Source: Gnetum montanum
Lineage: Eukaryota > Streptophyta > Gnetopsida > Gnetales > Gnetaceae
Reading direction: 5' to 3'
Length of the DNA stretch: 64,000 nt
Assembly (NCBI GenBank): GCA_015680685.1
Contig: MNCI01004504.1
Coordinates: 897,897 to 961,896 of the forward strand
A model generated the notes under the pieces. It saw only the letters and a list, made by a program, of their open reading frames with translations. It did not search any database and was not told the origin of the DNA. Of the stretch, positions 24,412 to 34,795 are shown in pieces. The first letter of the stretch is position 1. Every line of letters begins with the position of its first letter. The position numbers and the translations under genes were made by a program.

Positions 24412-26290
24412 TACCCCCATGACTGAATAAAAAATTATCCTTGAGTTCCCTACAAAATATTGGGAAAGTATGGGATTATTGCCTTAAATGGAACTAATGG
24501 TGAATGGGATGACATGTGAATGGATCATCATTACAGAACATGACAAAACTGGTGTTCACGACAACAAGAGTAAACACTTTATACATTTGACATCAAGCCT
24601 TATTTGGCAGCTTAAGAGAGAAGAGAGAAGAGAGGAGAAGTCTGTTGCTGCCGATGCCAAGATTGCGCCTTTTGTTGTCCATCCGTAAGCGTGCCATCGA
24701 TCTTGTTCCTTGCATAACTACTTTAGCACTGATCCATTCCAAGTGTTTCCTCCAGATCCAATCCATTGTTGTATGATTGCCATCTGCACACACAACACAA
24801 TTGCATATTAGCAAGGGTAAATGAATCACAATGCAGTTGATACCTTGCTTCGGTGAAAGGTCCATTGGCTGAGTTGTGGTATGGCTGATGCAAATTATGG
24901 AGATATAATATTGGTGACTACCAAAGGTGTAGGGGTTAGGAGAAAATAGAGAAAATTGGGTCAGCACCCCCATGACTAAGAGCGAACCTCCGGTAGCAAT
25001 AGAATGGAGAAAGAAAAAGAATAAGAAAGATGGAGAAAAAGAGACAACTATAATGTCGATGAAATGGATGTCAAGATGGAAATGAATAAAATAGAGTGGA
25101 TTGAAAAAATGTTAAGGGAAAGAATTTAATTGATGCACCAAATAGGAATGCTAGTGTCCTCCCCAAAGTAGGCTCATACCTTAATGCCCTGACAATCCAA
25201 CATTCAAAGAGTCTGTAGGCTCTAGGAATGTCATTTGGAAATAAGAGTTAAAGTCTTAACCACAAGAATTTACCAAAAAGAAAACAATGCATCAACCAAA
25301 ATATACACTAATGATACAACCAGCAATGAGGTGAACAATGGAGAGAAGGATGGAGAAAAGAGAATGGAATGGAATCCCAAGAACAAGGTGGTGTACAGCA
25401 CCTTGTGTATTTCAATGATTAATGTGACTTAGTAGATCCCATTCCAAGTCTAGCCTCAAACAAACGACATCTAGTGACTTTGCATTAATGCATTTGGCCA
25501 ATCCATCCATTTGAAGTAATAAGAATGTCTTCACTAAAGAGCCACCACCATTTCGATGAAATAAAGGAGGAGAGAATCGGAATCTAGAAGGGCCTTAGTT
25601 AGAGGGAACATGTTTATTTTAGGTCCATAACCAGTGCTTGTAGCCCAAATGATTATTTCGTCTAAGGGGTGTGCTTTGAATTCTCACTGTTTCTATTTTT
25701 TTTATGTTTATGCGTGAGAACCACACCATGCAAAGACTTTGTTATTTTTATTAGCTCAACTTCCCGATAATTTGGTAGTGTCGAAGCGATAAGAAAACTC
25801 AAAAATAAAACATCCAAGCACCCAAGAGAATGCCAAACACGAATGCATCAAGTTCCCTTGAAGTCACACCCTTTTCAATCCTTGAGTCCTTCCTTAGTTT
25901 GAGAAATGCTCAGTCACTGATTCGTTGATAGTTCTTAATTAGAAAGGGACTGTACAATTCCAAGCCAAGAGAGACCATAGAAATTTGTGGATGTATGGAT
26001 GAAGTGGACTCATTGCCTGTCATATCAAAAGAACCATACCTTAGTATCAACATCATAATCTTAAAGGTAAAAACCAAACATTAGCAACCAGTAGAAAATA
26101 GTTCATACCATCATTAGAGCACTTATTAGGTGACAAACTTACAAAATGGATAAAACACACACACACACACACACACATAAAGAAATGAAAAAGTGTAACG
26201 ATGTTGTAAAACAAAAACAAAAAAAGTTAAAGAAATTTGTAAAACAAAAATGTGCAAAACAAAAAACTAAAAAGAACTGAGGGCCTCGAA
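24412..26290 (-). other. Non-coding 3' interior of the pol-deleted element
   Basis: No coding frame of the element is seen. Blocks are conserved with 261-1760 and 39437-40770: 'cctccccaaagtaggctcat' near 25155, 'cttgtagcccaaatgattatt' near 25638 and 'cttgaagtcacacccttttc' near 25857. An (AC)n microsatellite lies at 26153-26176. The region ends at 26313-26325 with CCCCCATGATTGA, nearly the same motif that adjoins the 3' LTR. Confidence 0.6.
26153..26176. repeat. (AC)n microsatellite
   Basis: About twelve AC dinucleotides in an uninterrupted run inside the non-coding part of the retroelement. Confidence 0.95.
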
Positions 26291-26293
26291 TGA

Positions 26294-27323
26294 TTAGCAT
26301 AGGTGGCCATCTCCCCCATGATTGAATTGAAAGAGAGAGATCCATAATAATGAGCGTTTGTTTGAATTTTTTAAAAGTGTCCAACTTCTCCTAATTGATG
26401 TTTTCAGGTTAAGGGTTGGAAGTTGGTGACGCTCATATTCCAATGTATCTATGCTTTCGTTGTGGGTGCAAGTTGTTCCCTCAGTTTGTTCCATGCATGT
26501 TGGTGGGCTGCTCTCTTGATTGGCTATCAACCACTGGGTGTTCTCTTGTTGTGTGGTTGCTACATATAGGCACCTTTGTATGTTATCCTCTAGTGCACAC
26601 TAGTTACATGCAGGAGATGCTGAGCATTCCTCCATGTCATCATCCTCTGAGTCACTGTATGTAATGCATGGAACTTTCTTCCTCTCGATCTTTTCATAAA
26701 TGTTTTCCTTAGATATTTCCAAGGAAAGATCGTAGATTCCTAGGCATGCATCTATTGTACTCAGCCATGCCCTTCCCATTATAATTGAGAAGTCCCCTTT
26801 GTTACTATTGACTTCTATCACTAGGAAATCAGCTGGGTATGACCAATGACACATAGTAGTAACGATTTCCTCCACTAATCCCAAGGGAATAGTGATGGAC
26901 TAGTCAGCTAGCTCTAGTTGAATATTGCTCTTTTTGAGTGGAGGCAGGTTCCAGGCTTTATACATTTCTCGTGAGATTAAGTTGACTCTGGAACCTGAGT
27001 CAAGAAGAGCCTTATGAGGTTCATTCTTAGCGACTTGGAGATAGATTAAGGGACTCTTAGGATCAGAGAGTTTCCTGGGAAGGTGGCCCACCTTGATCCA
27101 GTCAGTGACTGTATGTGTTAACATAACTGTGTGCGTTGAGCTCTGTTGTTGGTTTAAAGGGAGCTTCGAAGCCTTATTTGATGGAGAGGCGTTTTGGGGC
27201 TCAACCGCTTGTGGTTGTGAGAGCTTGTTTAGACTCTTGGTTCTGAAGAAAGGTCTTCTCTTTGTATGGTTGTCAAAACTAGCAGGAGGTTGAAGGTTTA
27301 TAGCTCTCGTAGCATTGCATTGC
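26294..27323 (-). pseudogene. Protease region of the pol-deleted element
   Basis: In the same - strand frame as gag, the text reads WIKVGHLPRKLSDPKSPLIY, then HKALLDSGSRVNLISREMYK with an intact DSG retropepsin motif, then NLPPLKKSNIQLELAD. After a TAG it continues GLVEEIVTTMCHWSYPADFL and FSIIMGRAWLSTIDAC, a complete protease-like fold region. After EISKENIYEKIERKKVPCI and another TAG, it runs through LEYERHQLPT to a tail (SIRRSWTLLKNSNKRSLLWI) that corresponds to integrase C-terminal text in the sister elements. The deletion of RT to integrase therefore kept the frame. TAG stops at about 27323, 26900 and 26600 break it. Confidence 0.8.
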
Positions 27324-29680
27324 TACGATTGAGTGGGTGGTTCCCCTTGCATTGTTGAAGCAGGTGGTAGTGGAACTATCGGCGTATGAGTGGCGGATGG
27401 ATTCAGAGGATGGGATGCATGTGGCACGTCTCTCGGAGGAGAAGGAGTCCTAAAATACTCCCAAACTTGATAGTAACATTGTGGGGTTGTGTGATCCATA
27501 GAGTCACTTGGAGAAACCAGCTGCTGCACGCAATAGCCATATGGGTCTGGTTTTCGATAAGGGTATTGTTGTCTAGGCAGTGGCATCCCCCATGACTGTG
27601 GGTGTTGCCACTGCTGATGTTGCCTGATAGGTTGTGGCGGAGTTCCACTTGGATAATATGTTAACAGTTGGTGGAACTGCCTTGGGTTACCTTGGGGATA
27701 AGGTAACCTTCGAGGTGCTTGCCGCATGTTAAGTCTTGGGTTGAGTGCGTACACCCCAGACTCTTGTAGATGTGAGATTATTGAGCAACATCCCTTAGGA
27801 TGGTCATATTGGCAGATCTCACATCCACTATCATTGTCCGTGTCAGAATCCACAACCTCATCGACGATAGCCATTTTTCCCTTACCCTTGTCACATGCAT
27901 GGCCTGAATCTCTCTACTTTTTCTTATCACAGTCACTACTTCGTTCCTCCTTAGACTCCTCTATGATTTTCAAGATGATTTTGAATCTACTATCTAAGGA
28001 GTCCCTCAATTGATCCACCTTAGCTGACACTTTGGTTGTTAATTTCTGAAGTGGCAAGGTTTTTCTACTCACCAACTCTTCGAGTGGTGACTCATCCTCT
28101 TTCTCACAGAATCTTACTCCATTCTTTCGGAGGGAAGGATCACGGTTATATTCTTCTGCGCTTTTTCTTTTCCGTAGCTCCCCTTCTTCCTTAGCTACTT
28201 GCTCCAACAATCTATGAACTTCATGGGATCTAAGTTCAGATAATCTCCCTTGGGCATATGTCCCAAGGGTTCTCCTGGTTTCATGTCTTAGCCCATCTAC
28301 GAGGTGGCGGAGTTGATCCCGTTGTGCGTACCCATGGCCCAGGCAACGATGTAGCAATGCGTAATATCGGCCCATGGCAGCATCCAAGGGTTTGTGAGTA
28401 CCCTGCTTCCATCCTTGGATCTGTTTACACAAGTTGGACACTCTGAAGTATGTTTGGTATTTATCGTTGAACAATTTTAGCATTATACTCCACCTCCTAA
28501 TGGTTTCCGGCTCTAAAGACTGGTACCAGCTTTCTACTTCTTTTATGAGTGTCCTAGGAAACAACTTTAACTTCTGCCACTCGTTTTCAATATTTTGCAA
28601 GGCACAAGCATCATGAAATGTCTGTAAGTGGTTCTGCAGATCAGCATTATATCCTCCCTCAAACTGTGGGATATTATTCATGTCAAGTCTCTTGATTCGG
28701 CTATCTTTTTGATGCCTTGTAGGTATTCTCACAGCCTCCGTAATATCTAACATACTTCGGGTGGCAAGTAGGGGTTCGTCATGATCATCTTTCTCATGAC
28801 ATCTATGATGCCTACGTGGTTCCCTACTTTCCCTTCTATGCCTTGACTCTCTCGAATGCCCTTATCCTCGCTCTCGACTCTCTCGTCGAGGGTTCTCATT
28901 TTGCTTACCCTTATCCTCACCGTTGTGCTCTTTGTGACTGCACCCTGATGTGGAAGGAGAGGGTGAATAATGTGATGAAGGGGAAGAAGAAGGGGAACCA
29001 TCACCATGATGATGTTTCTTACCTTCTCTTCTATGACTATGGCCCCGATCGTGATGACGATCAGAATGCTTACCCTTATCTTGTGCTTGTGTTCCCTCAG
29101 TGAACACTTGGTGTTCGTGGGAATCAGAACCAGGGTTGTGAATCGTGGAATGTAGGTTCTGATACCCCACCTCCTCACCATCGTTAGGAGGAGGAACATC
29201 ACTTGATGGAGAACTTGTTATAACCGGTTCACCATCTCCAATTTCTCTTAGGACGTGCGGGACCCCTTTGCCCTTCAACAATGTATGTTAGCTCTCCTGC
29301 CACGAGTCCCTTAAACATTGCGCCACTATGGGATGGTAATCCCTTGTGTCATAATCTTCTGCAACGTATTCAGCATATAGTTGTATCATGCCTATCTGTG
29401 CAAGAGCACGGAGGAGCATGTTAGGGACTGCCCGATCTGGGGGTAACACTATGTTACCTTGCAAATCTTGCCAACGCAGTTGTTCATCTTGATGGAGGAT
29501 AAAAGTAAAATCGGGTATATACTCATTGGGATGAGTATATACCACTCGATACTATCAATGAGTATATACCACTCGATACTATTGAGGAACTGGCGGTTCT
29601 CAGTTATGCATGTTAGACTGTCGATGGTCTCTTATGTGATCCCTAGGTGGTGAAGTGCTTTTATGAGAAGAAGAAGACAT
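27323..29680 (-). pseudogene. gag of the pol-deleted Athila-like element
   Basis: One - strand frame runs from an ATG at 29680 (MSSSSHKSTSPPRDH) and stays in register to the protease. Parts: an N-terminal block (29545-29288, NIVLPPDRAVPNMLLRAL), a basic His/Arg/Ser-rich low-complexity block (29281-28862), and the retrotransposon gag core (28753-27914) with MNNIPQFEGGYNADLQNHLQ, KLKLFPRTLIKEVESWYQSL and LFNDKYQTYF. Then comes a block with GCEICQYDHPKGCCSIISH and a Gln/Pro-rich region. Premature stops are at about 29608, 29582, 29555, 29288, 28860 and 27914. A 27-bp in-frame tandem duplication (29531-29584) has two copies of the stop-bearing segment. Gag would form the particle coat; this copy cannot do so. 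Confidence 0.85.
29531..29584. repeat. 27-bp tandem duplication in gag
   Basis: The unit beginning 'atgagtatataccactcg' occurs at 29531-29557 and 29558-29584, differing only in the last bases. It is nine codons long, so the gag frame is kept. The other elements at 7060 and 50380 show only one copy of the region. Confidence 0.85.
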
Positions 29681-29806
29681 TGTTATCTTGTTGGTGTGCT
29701 ATTGACCGTTGTTTAAATTTTCTTCTGATTAACCCTAAGGGTTCGTTTAAGCTTTCCAACGATGTGGATGATTTCCTATGTTCTACTTACCGCACAAACA
29801 ACTTAG

Positions 29807-29824
29807 TCCCCGGCAACGGTGCCA
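29807..29824 (-). other. Primer-binding site, tRNA-Asp type
   Basis: The - strand reads TGGCACCGTTGCCGGGGA one base inside the 5' LTR. The plant tRNA-Asp 3' end calls for TGGCGCCGTTGCCGGGGA, so there is one mismatch. tRNA-Asp priming is known for Athila-type elements. Confidence 0.88.
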
Positions 29825-29825
29825 A

Positions 29826-30582
29826 TGATGAGTGGCGCGGTACCCCTACACTCAACCATACAAATACAAGCGTTACATGCGCGATCCGGTCGAACTCTAC
29901 AGACTAAGTGCCTACACGCCTTATGGAATACTTAAGGTTAATCATTCGTTTTCTTCCCAGACTTACTTGTATTTGTCACGGTTGTATGGTTAAGTCTAAG
30001 GTATGTGATTTTTATATCTTTTTTGTTTTATCGCCTATGCTAATGAGGTAAAGGGTGAAGAGACTAATTAACTAACTTTAACTAACTAAGTTCTAATGCC
30101 TAGCATCAGTATCCGTTCCCACTTGCCGTTCACACCCTAAGCCAATGCAACCTTCTGGGATTACCAAACGCTATTCGTTGCTGGGATTACCAAGCGTAAC
30201 GCACGCGTTTAAAACGGTCATACTGAATGCACTTAACTAGGAGAGAAGGGTTAAGAGAGGTTTAATTCACTAATAAAGCATTTAAACATTAACAATAAAT
30301 AACAATAATTAAAGTCCTATTTAGCTTGGTCCATGCACTGCAAGCTTTATCCAAAAGTTTGTCTTTATTTCTGTACACAAACTTGTGCTCAGGTACAATA
30401 TTTGCTTGAATAAAGATCCGTTCACTTTGGAACTCCTACTGCGGGCACATGGAAAATATTCTATCTCTGGAGAGGTAAAACTACCAGAGTTTCGTTAAGG
30501 GTCTAGATCTAGATAAGAAACAAGGGAGAGCCGCCTCTTATTTATAGTTTTGGCGATGCGCTGCGATATCGCGATCCCATCA
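29826..30582 (-). repeat. LTR F (5' LTR, 757 bp)
   Basis: It starts TGATGAGTGGCG and ends ATCCCATCA. A TATA-like 'ctataaataagaggc' on the - strand lies near 30550. PBS on its left, TSD on its right. Confidence 0.93.
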
Positions 30583-30587
30583 CATAG
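30583..30587. repeat. Target-site duplication CATAG (right)
   Basis: This is the second copy of the 5-bp duplication flanking the element at 23652-30582. Confidence 0.9.
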
Positions 30588-30830
30588 ACATGGCTATGTT
30601 GACTCATCCCACTACATCGACGAGAATGTGTCAATGCAACTATTCATAGCCAACTTTTGCATAGGAAAAATGAGAAATTTTGAATGAGTTTGGGGATGAA
30701 ACAATAGTCCAATGAAAGCCAGAAAAACACAGAAGGATAGCAAAAACATGGAAGAGGGCTTTAAGTGGTGGCACATTTCTACCATTTGATAGAGCAGGCT
30801 TTATGACTGAAAAGGGATTTTGTTTATCAT
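30583..30830 (+). repeat. LTR-like repeat family 2, right part
   Basis: Continues the repeat interrupted at 23651; 'gccaacttttgcatagg...gagaaattttgaa' corresponds loosely to 240-275 at the window start. The right edge is not sharp. From here to about 31180 I see no gene; the stretch is AT-rich. Confidence 0.45.
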
Positions 30831-31179
30831 CTATTCTATATTGATTTAAGAGAGAGAAGATTGATGGGAGTTTGCTAAGAAATGTTACTAGAATTTTTGT
30901 TGAAATTGAATGCTCTAATATACATTACTATGTGAATGATTTTAAAAATGCATTGCTAAATCATGCTTCACCCTACTATTCTAGGAAAGCCGAGTCATGC
31001 ATAATGGATAAATGTTGTTTTGACCATTTGTTGGTTGGAAATTGTATAAAAAAAGAGAGAAGCATGTATACGCATTGTCCATCGTCCACGGAGAAAAAGA
31101 GGGATCGAGAAAGCATGATTTTCCAATTTCAAAATGCACAAGTGGACCACGCAGAAGAAGAGTGTGCAGGATAAGGAAA

Positions 31180-32188
31180 ACCAGAACAGCGTAGGCAGAG
31201 ACAGAAGCAGCAGCAACAACCAAAAGCAAAACGACAATGGCCATGGCTGTTGCAATGGCGGCTGACGACTGCTTTTGTTATCCTCACCATAGGAGCAACC
31301 GTTAAACGCCATTAACGGCAAAATGATAGTATGCTTTTGCACGTCAATCGCGGCGGAGCTGTTGCAGAGGATTTACGTTCGTTTGGCTTTGCGTTTTGCT
31401 CGAGCGCTGCTGCTAACAGAGAGGAACAGAGAAACGATGCTGGATCTGGTCGCGTACGAGAAAGAAGAGAATTGATCGGGGCTTGTACATGCATCATCGC
31501 TTTGTTCTTGGAAACCACGGCGATTCAGTTTGGCTTTCCTTCGGTGTGTGTCGGACTGGCAGCAGCGGGGGGAGGAGGTCATGAGACCTAGAAAAGTAAG
31601 CAACTACTCCAAGCTTGGGCAAAAGAAAAAGCTCGGCCGTGCAAGTTTTTGCTTTTCGACGTGCTCGTCCTCGTTCGGGTGCACAAAGCGCGGTGTTTTT
31701 CCTGCGTTCGAGGGTTTGGAAACGGAATAAGTCCATATTTGCAGTGCATATTGTTTTGAAAGCTCAAAAGCCACTCCAGAAGCGTCGAGCAGAGAAGGCA
31801 AGAATTGCAGATACAGCAAACGCTGCAGAGAATGCCTCCATCCAACAAAATGAAATTTTCCGCAGATAGTAATCGCCAGAAATTGCAGGACTATTGTTGC
31901 AAGCATCGGAATATTTGGGGAATATTTGATGAATAAACCTTTGTGGGTAGCGTAGTGTAATGAAAACTTAGTGGAGCAACGAAGCCATGTGGCAGAGGTA
32001 TGCTAAAGTTTATCTGTAACGAGGCTTTAACCTTCGTATGGATCTGCCCAGATTCCGTTTTGTGGAAATGCTTTCAGGTGGAGACGACGGTGTGGTTCTG
32101 GCCTCTGAGGGGCTGACGGGGGATCGGTCATCATTAAGTCTGCACTAGCACGGTGATGGATGCCGGCGGTGTAGCAGTGATGGCAGAG
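31180..32188. other. CpG-richer stretch, possible gene fragment
   Basis: Base composition changes: CG dinucleotides are frequent (for example 31360-31460 and 31620-31720) while the surrounding retroelements are AT-rich. Short frames exist on both strands; one at 31615-31869 on the + strand ends in a Lys/Arg/Ala-rich tail (QKRRAEKARIADTANAA). I do not recognise a protein. It may be a first exon with promoter, or captured gene sequence. A chromovirus inserted at 32189 separates it from 37799-38088. Confidence 0.35.
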
Positions 32189-32773
32189 TGTCACCAGGTG
32201 AATCGCAACAACTAATTTTTCTCACCAGGTGATAGCGCCAAGTGCCCCAACTTAGCCACCTACTCACAACAAATACGCCAAGTGCCACAACTTAGCCACC
32301 TACTCACAACGAATACACAACGATGTTCAAGCTCAATAGAAGCACGCTTACAGGAAAACTCCCAACCTTTACTCTCAAAGGAATATGTTACAACACGCAT
32401 AGGAGGTTGCCCCAATGTGAGCAGCGTCTCCTGCTTTTATAGGCGCAAGCGTACCTGGCCTTGCGAGTGCACTCCCATGACTGGCATTACAAACGCATCA
32501 CTTGCATCTCCAAAGAGTATGCACATAACCCTTTTGCATACGCTACATCTAAGCGAACCTAGTTGTAGTCCCCTCACATGCATCGCACATGGCTTCCTTG
32601 AGATGTGCATGCGCTACATTTGGGCAAACCTAGTTGTAGTCCCCTCGCATGCATCGCACCTAGCTCAGCCTGGCGATACTAGATGTCTTTCCACACTCCA
32701 AATGTGGATCAATTGTGACTCACATACGTCTGCACATGAGCCTACGATTGCGGCAACTCAAGGGGCTGTGACA
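32189..32773 (-). repeat. Chromovirus 3' LTR (585 bp)
   Basis: Starts TGTCACCAGG and ends GCTGTGACA. It is 40 bp longer than the 5' LTR because 'aagtgcc.caacttagccac' is present twice in tandem (about 32238-32317). The - strand sequence just outside (32774 onward) gives a purine-rich GGAAGGGTGGG tract, a plausible polypurine tract. Confidence 0.92.
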
Positions 32774-33113
32774 AACCCACCCTTCCGAATGAGTCCGACG
32801 TCCTCATCGAAAGTCCTTCCAAGTAGATTTTGATCACGTCCTCAAATTGCCATAGGGTAACATCACGTTTCCATGTGGCGTCCTCCTCACTATAGCCCTT
32901 CCACTGGACTAAGTAGTCAATGCGCTGGTTCTTTCGACTAGCACCCTCGGTGCGATGACCAAGAATTCTCGAAACCATTCTCCGAAATTCCTTTTGAATG
33001 CCAGGGGGAGCTCTCTTAACTTGATTCCTCGCTGCGTCCTCATCTTCATAAAAAAGTTTGAGGAAGCTTACATGAAACGTCGAATGAATTTTCATCTGCT
33101 TCGATAGTTTCAA
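32774..33113 (-). pseudogene. Chromodomain end of chromovirus integrase
   Basis: The frame 33113-32742 contains IDYLVQWKGYSEEDATW followed by DVTLWQFEDVIKIYL, the signature of a chromodomain at the end of chromoviral integrase. In the family this domain guides insertion to particular chromatin. Its stop codon lies inside the 3' LTR at about 32742. This segment is back in the main gag-pol frame. Confidence 0.9.
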
Positions 33114-33329
33114 TCAATAGGCCACATTGCCCACCCGCTTCACAACCTTAAATGGTCCATCATACTTTGTGATACCGTTTATTAATGACCATCTTCCAAA
33201 TTGGGGGAGTAAGTTTTAACAAGACTTTATCCCCTTCGTTGTACTCGACCGCCCTCTGATTCTGATAGGCATACTTCTTCATGCGCCTCTGTGCCTTAGC
33301 TAAGCTATCCTAAGCTTGCTCGTAAAGTT

Positions 33330-34190
33330 CCTACTTATCGCGTGCAAAGCGATACGCCACAGGGCATTTCTCTTGCGACTTTGATCTTGCCACCTTCAAG
33401 AGTGTTATGGGCTGATGCCCAAAGACCAACTCGGCAGGACTTAACCCCGTTAAAAAAATTTGATGCAAGTTGTAGCAGAATTGGGCAGTGTCTAACAATG
33501 CGACCCAATTCCGCTGACTTGTGGTTACAAAGTGGTGAAAATACTCTTCGACCAAAGCATTCACTTGCTCCGTTTTCCCATCCGTCTGGGGATGGTTGGC
33601 TGTGGAAAATTTCAATTCTGATCCCATCAAAGAGAACAACGCCACCCAAAACTTCCCTGTGAATCGGGCATCCCGATCACTTACAATATCTCGTGGTACC
33701 TCAAATACCTTTACAACATACCAAAAGAAGAGTTCGGCAGTTGCTTCTGCAGTGCACGCCTAAGGTGCAGCTACAAACACCGCATACTTTGAAAAGTGAT
33801 TGACCACAACCAATACCGATGTCTTCTCATCCACCTGTGGGAAGCCTGCGATGAAGTCCAAAGAGACACACTCCCATGGTTTTTCAAGAATTGGAAGAGG
33901 TTGAAGAAGCCCAACCTGCTTCTTTTCTCTATCTTATCTAGTTGACACACTAGACAGGTTCTGACATATAATTCTACATCCTCTTCCATCTTAGGCCAGA
34001 AGTAGCCTCGAGATAGAAGAGCTAGCATCCTCTTCACCCCTGGGTGTCCAACCCATTGGGTGTCATGAGATTCCCTCATGAGTTCACGCCATAGTCCCTC
34101 ATCCTTAGGAACATACAGTTTGTTCCCCCGAGCGTACAAGAGATCAACCTCAAGCCAATACTTTCTCATGAGGCCTTCACGCACCTGTTG
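33330..34190 (-). pseudogene. Chromovirus integrase
   Basis: The zinc-binding part reads ESHDTQWVGHPGVKRMLALL then YVRTCLVCQLDK (HHCC). A frameshift near 33930 moves the core to another frame, where SLDFIAGFPQVDEK holds the first Asp, DIVSDRDARFTGKFW the second Asp, and TDGKTEQVNALVEEYF the catalytic Glu. So all three acidic residues are still readable, across two frames. The core continues to FGHQPITLLKVA before shifting back for the chromodomain. In the living family, the enzyme joins element DNA to the chromosome; this copy is interrupted. Confidence 0.88.
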
Positions 34191-34795
34191 TCTTAATTAA
34201 CAATAGGTCTTGTCCGCTTATGCAACTTCTTTCACCATGTCAATGAAGTTCAACTGAACTGTCATCAACGTTGCAACATAAGCCTGAATTTCCTTTCGAC
34301 TTAGCGCATCCGCTACCTAGTTGTCCCGCCTAAGTCGATGAACCTAATCGAAGTCAAACTCTGCAAGGTACTCTTGCCACCTTACCTGCTTCGGGAAGAG
34401 TTTCTTCTGAGTTTTAAAATATGTGTTAGTCACATTGTCTGTGACCACTGTGAACTTTGTTCCCAACAAGTAATGCCTCCAGACATTCAAGTAGTGCACC
34501 ACTGCCGTCATTTCCTTCTCATGAGCAGTATATCGCTGCTCTGTGTCCTTAAGCTTCCTACTCTCAAACACAATTGGATGCCCCTCTTGCACCAGGACTC
34601 TACCAATCGCTCGATCAGATGCATCACTATGAAGTTCGAATGGAACTTCAAAGTCGGGCAACCGCAGTACCAGTTCTGACGTTACAGCTTCCTTGATTCG
34701 ATTGAAGGCCTTCTCACAAGCCTCTGACCAAACCCATGTTTGATTCTTCTTTAGTAAATCGGTCAAGGGGGCTACCTTCCTTACGTAGCCCTCAA
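34191..34795 (-). pseudogene. Chromovirus RNaseH
   Basis: The frame 34766-34344 reads TWVWSEACEKAFNRIKEAVT, then FELHSDASDRAIGRVLVQEG with the first Asp, RYTAHEKEMTAVVHYLNVW with the catalytic Glu, and FTVVTDNVTNTYF. It then continues after a TAG as VHRLRRDN-stop-VADALSRK, the usual end of the domain. Stops at about 34343 and 34316 are both TAG where the family has Gln; two TAA stops follow at about 34217 and 34193. Confidence 0.88.

Larger units (their letters stand above)
23652..30582 (-). mobile_element. Complete Athila-like element, pol-deleted (non-autonomous)
   Basis: The 6,931-bp element is bounded by LTRs at 23652-24411 and 29826-30582, and flanked by CATAG on both sides. On the - strand, the order is 5' LTR, tRNA-Asp-type PBS (29807-29824), gag-protease frame (29680-26294), non-coding 3' part (26290-24430), short polypurine stretch and 3' LTR. 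Compared with the elements at 261-7307 and 39437-50660, RT, RNaseH and most of integrase are missing: the protease linker runs in frame into what corresponds to the integrase C-terminus near 26410. It therefore needs an autonomous partner. LTR similarity and the exact TSD make it one of the younger insertions here. Athila assignment is inference. Confidence 0.88.

Noticed and set aside
31615-31869. Possible plastid ribosomal protein bS20-like tail (QKRRAEKARIAD)
   Set aside because: Only a short basic stretch resembles it; the conserved following part is absent and the frame lacks a proper ATG-led protein. Too weak to name.
32282-32833. 183-codon + strand frame at the chromovirus 3' LTR
   Set aside because: It runs through the LTR on the strand opposite to the element and is a shadow; the real coding text there is the chromodomain end on the - strand.
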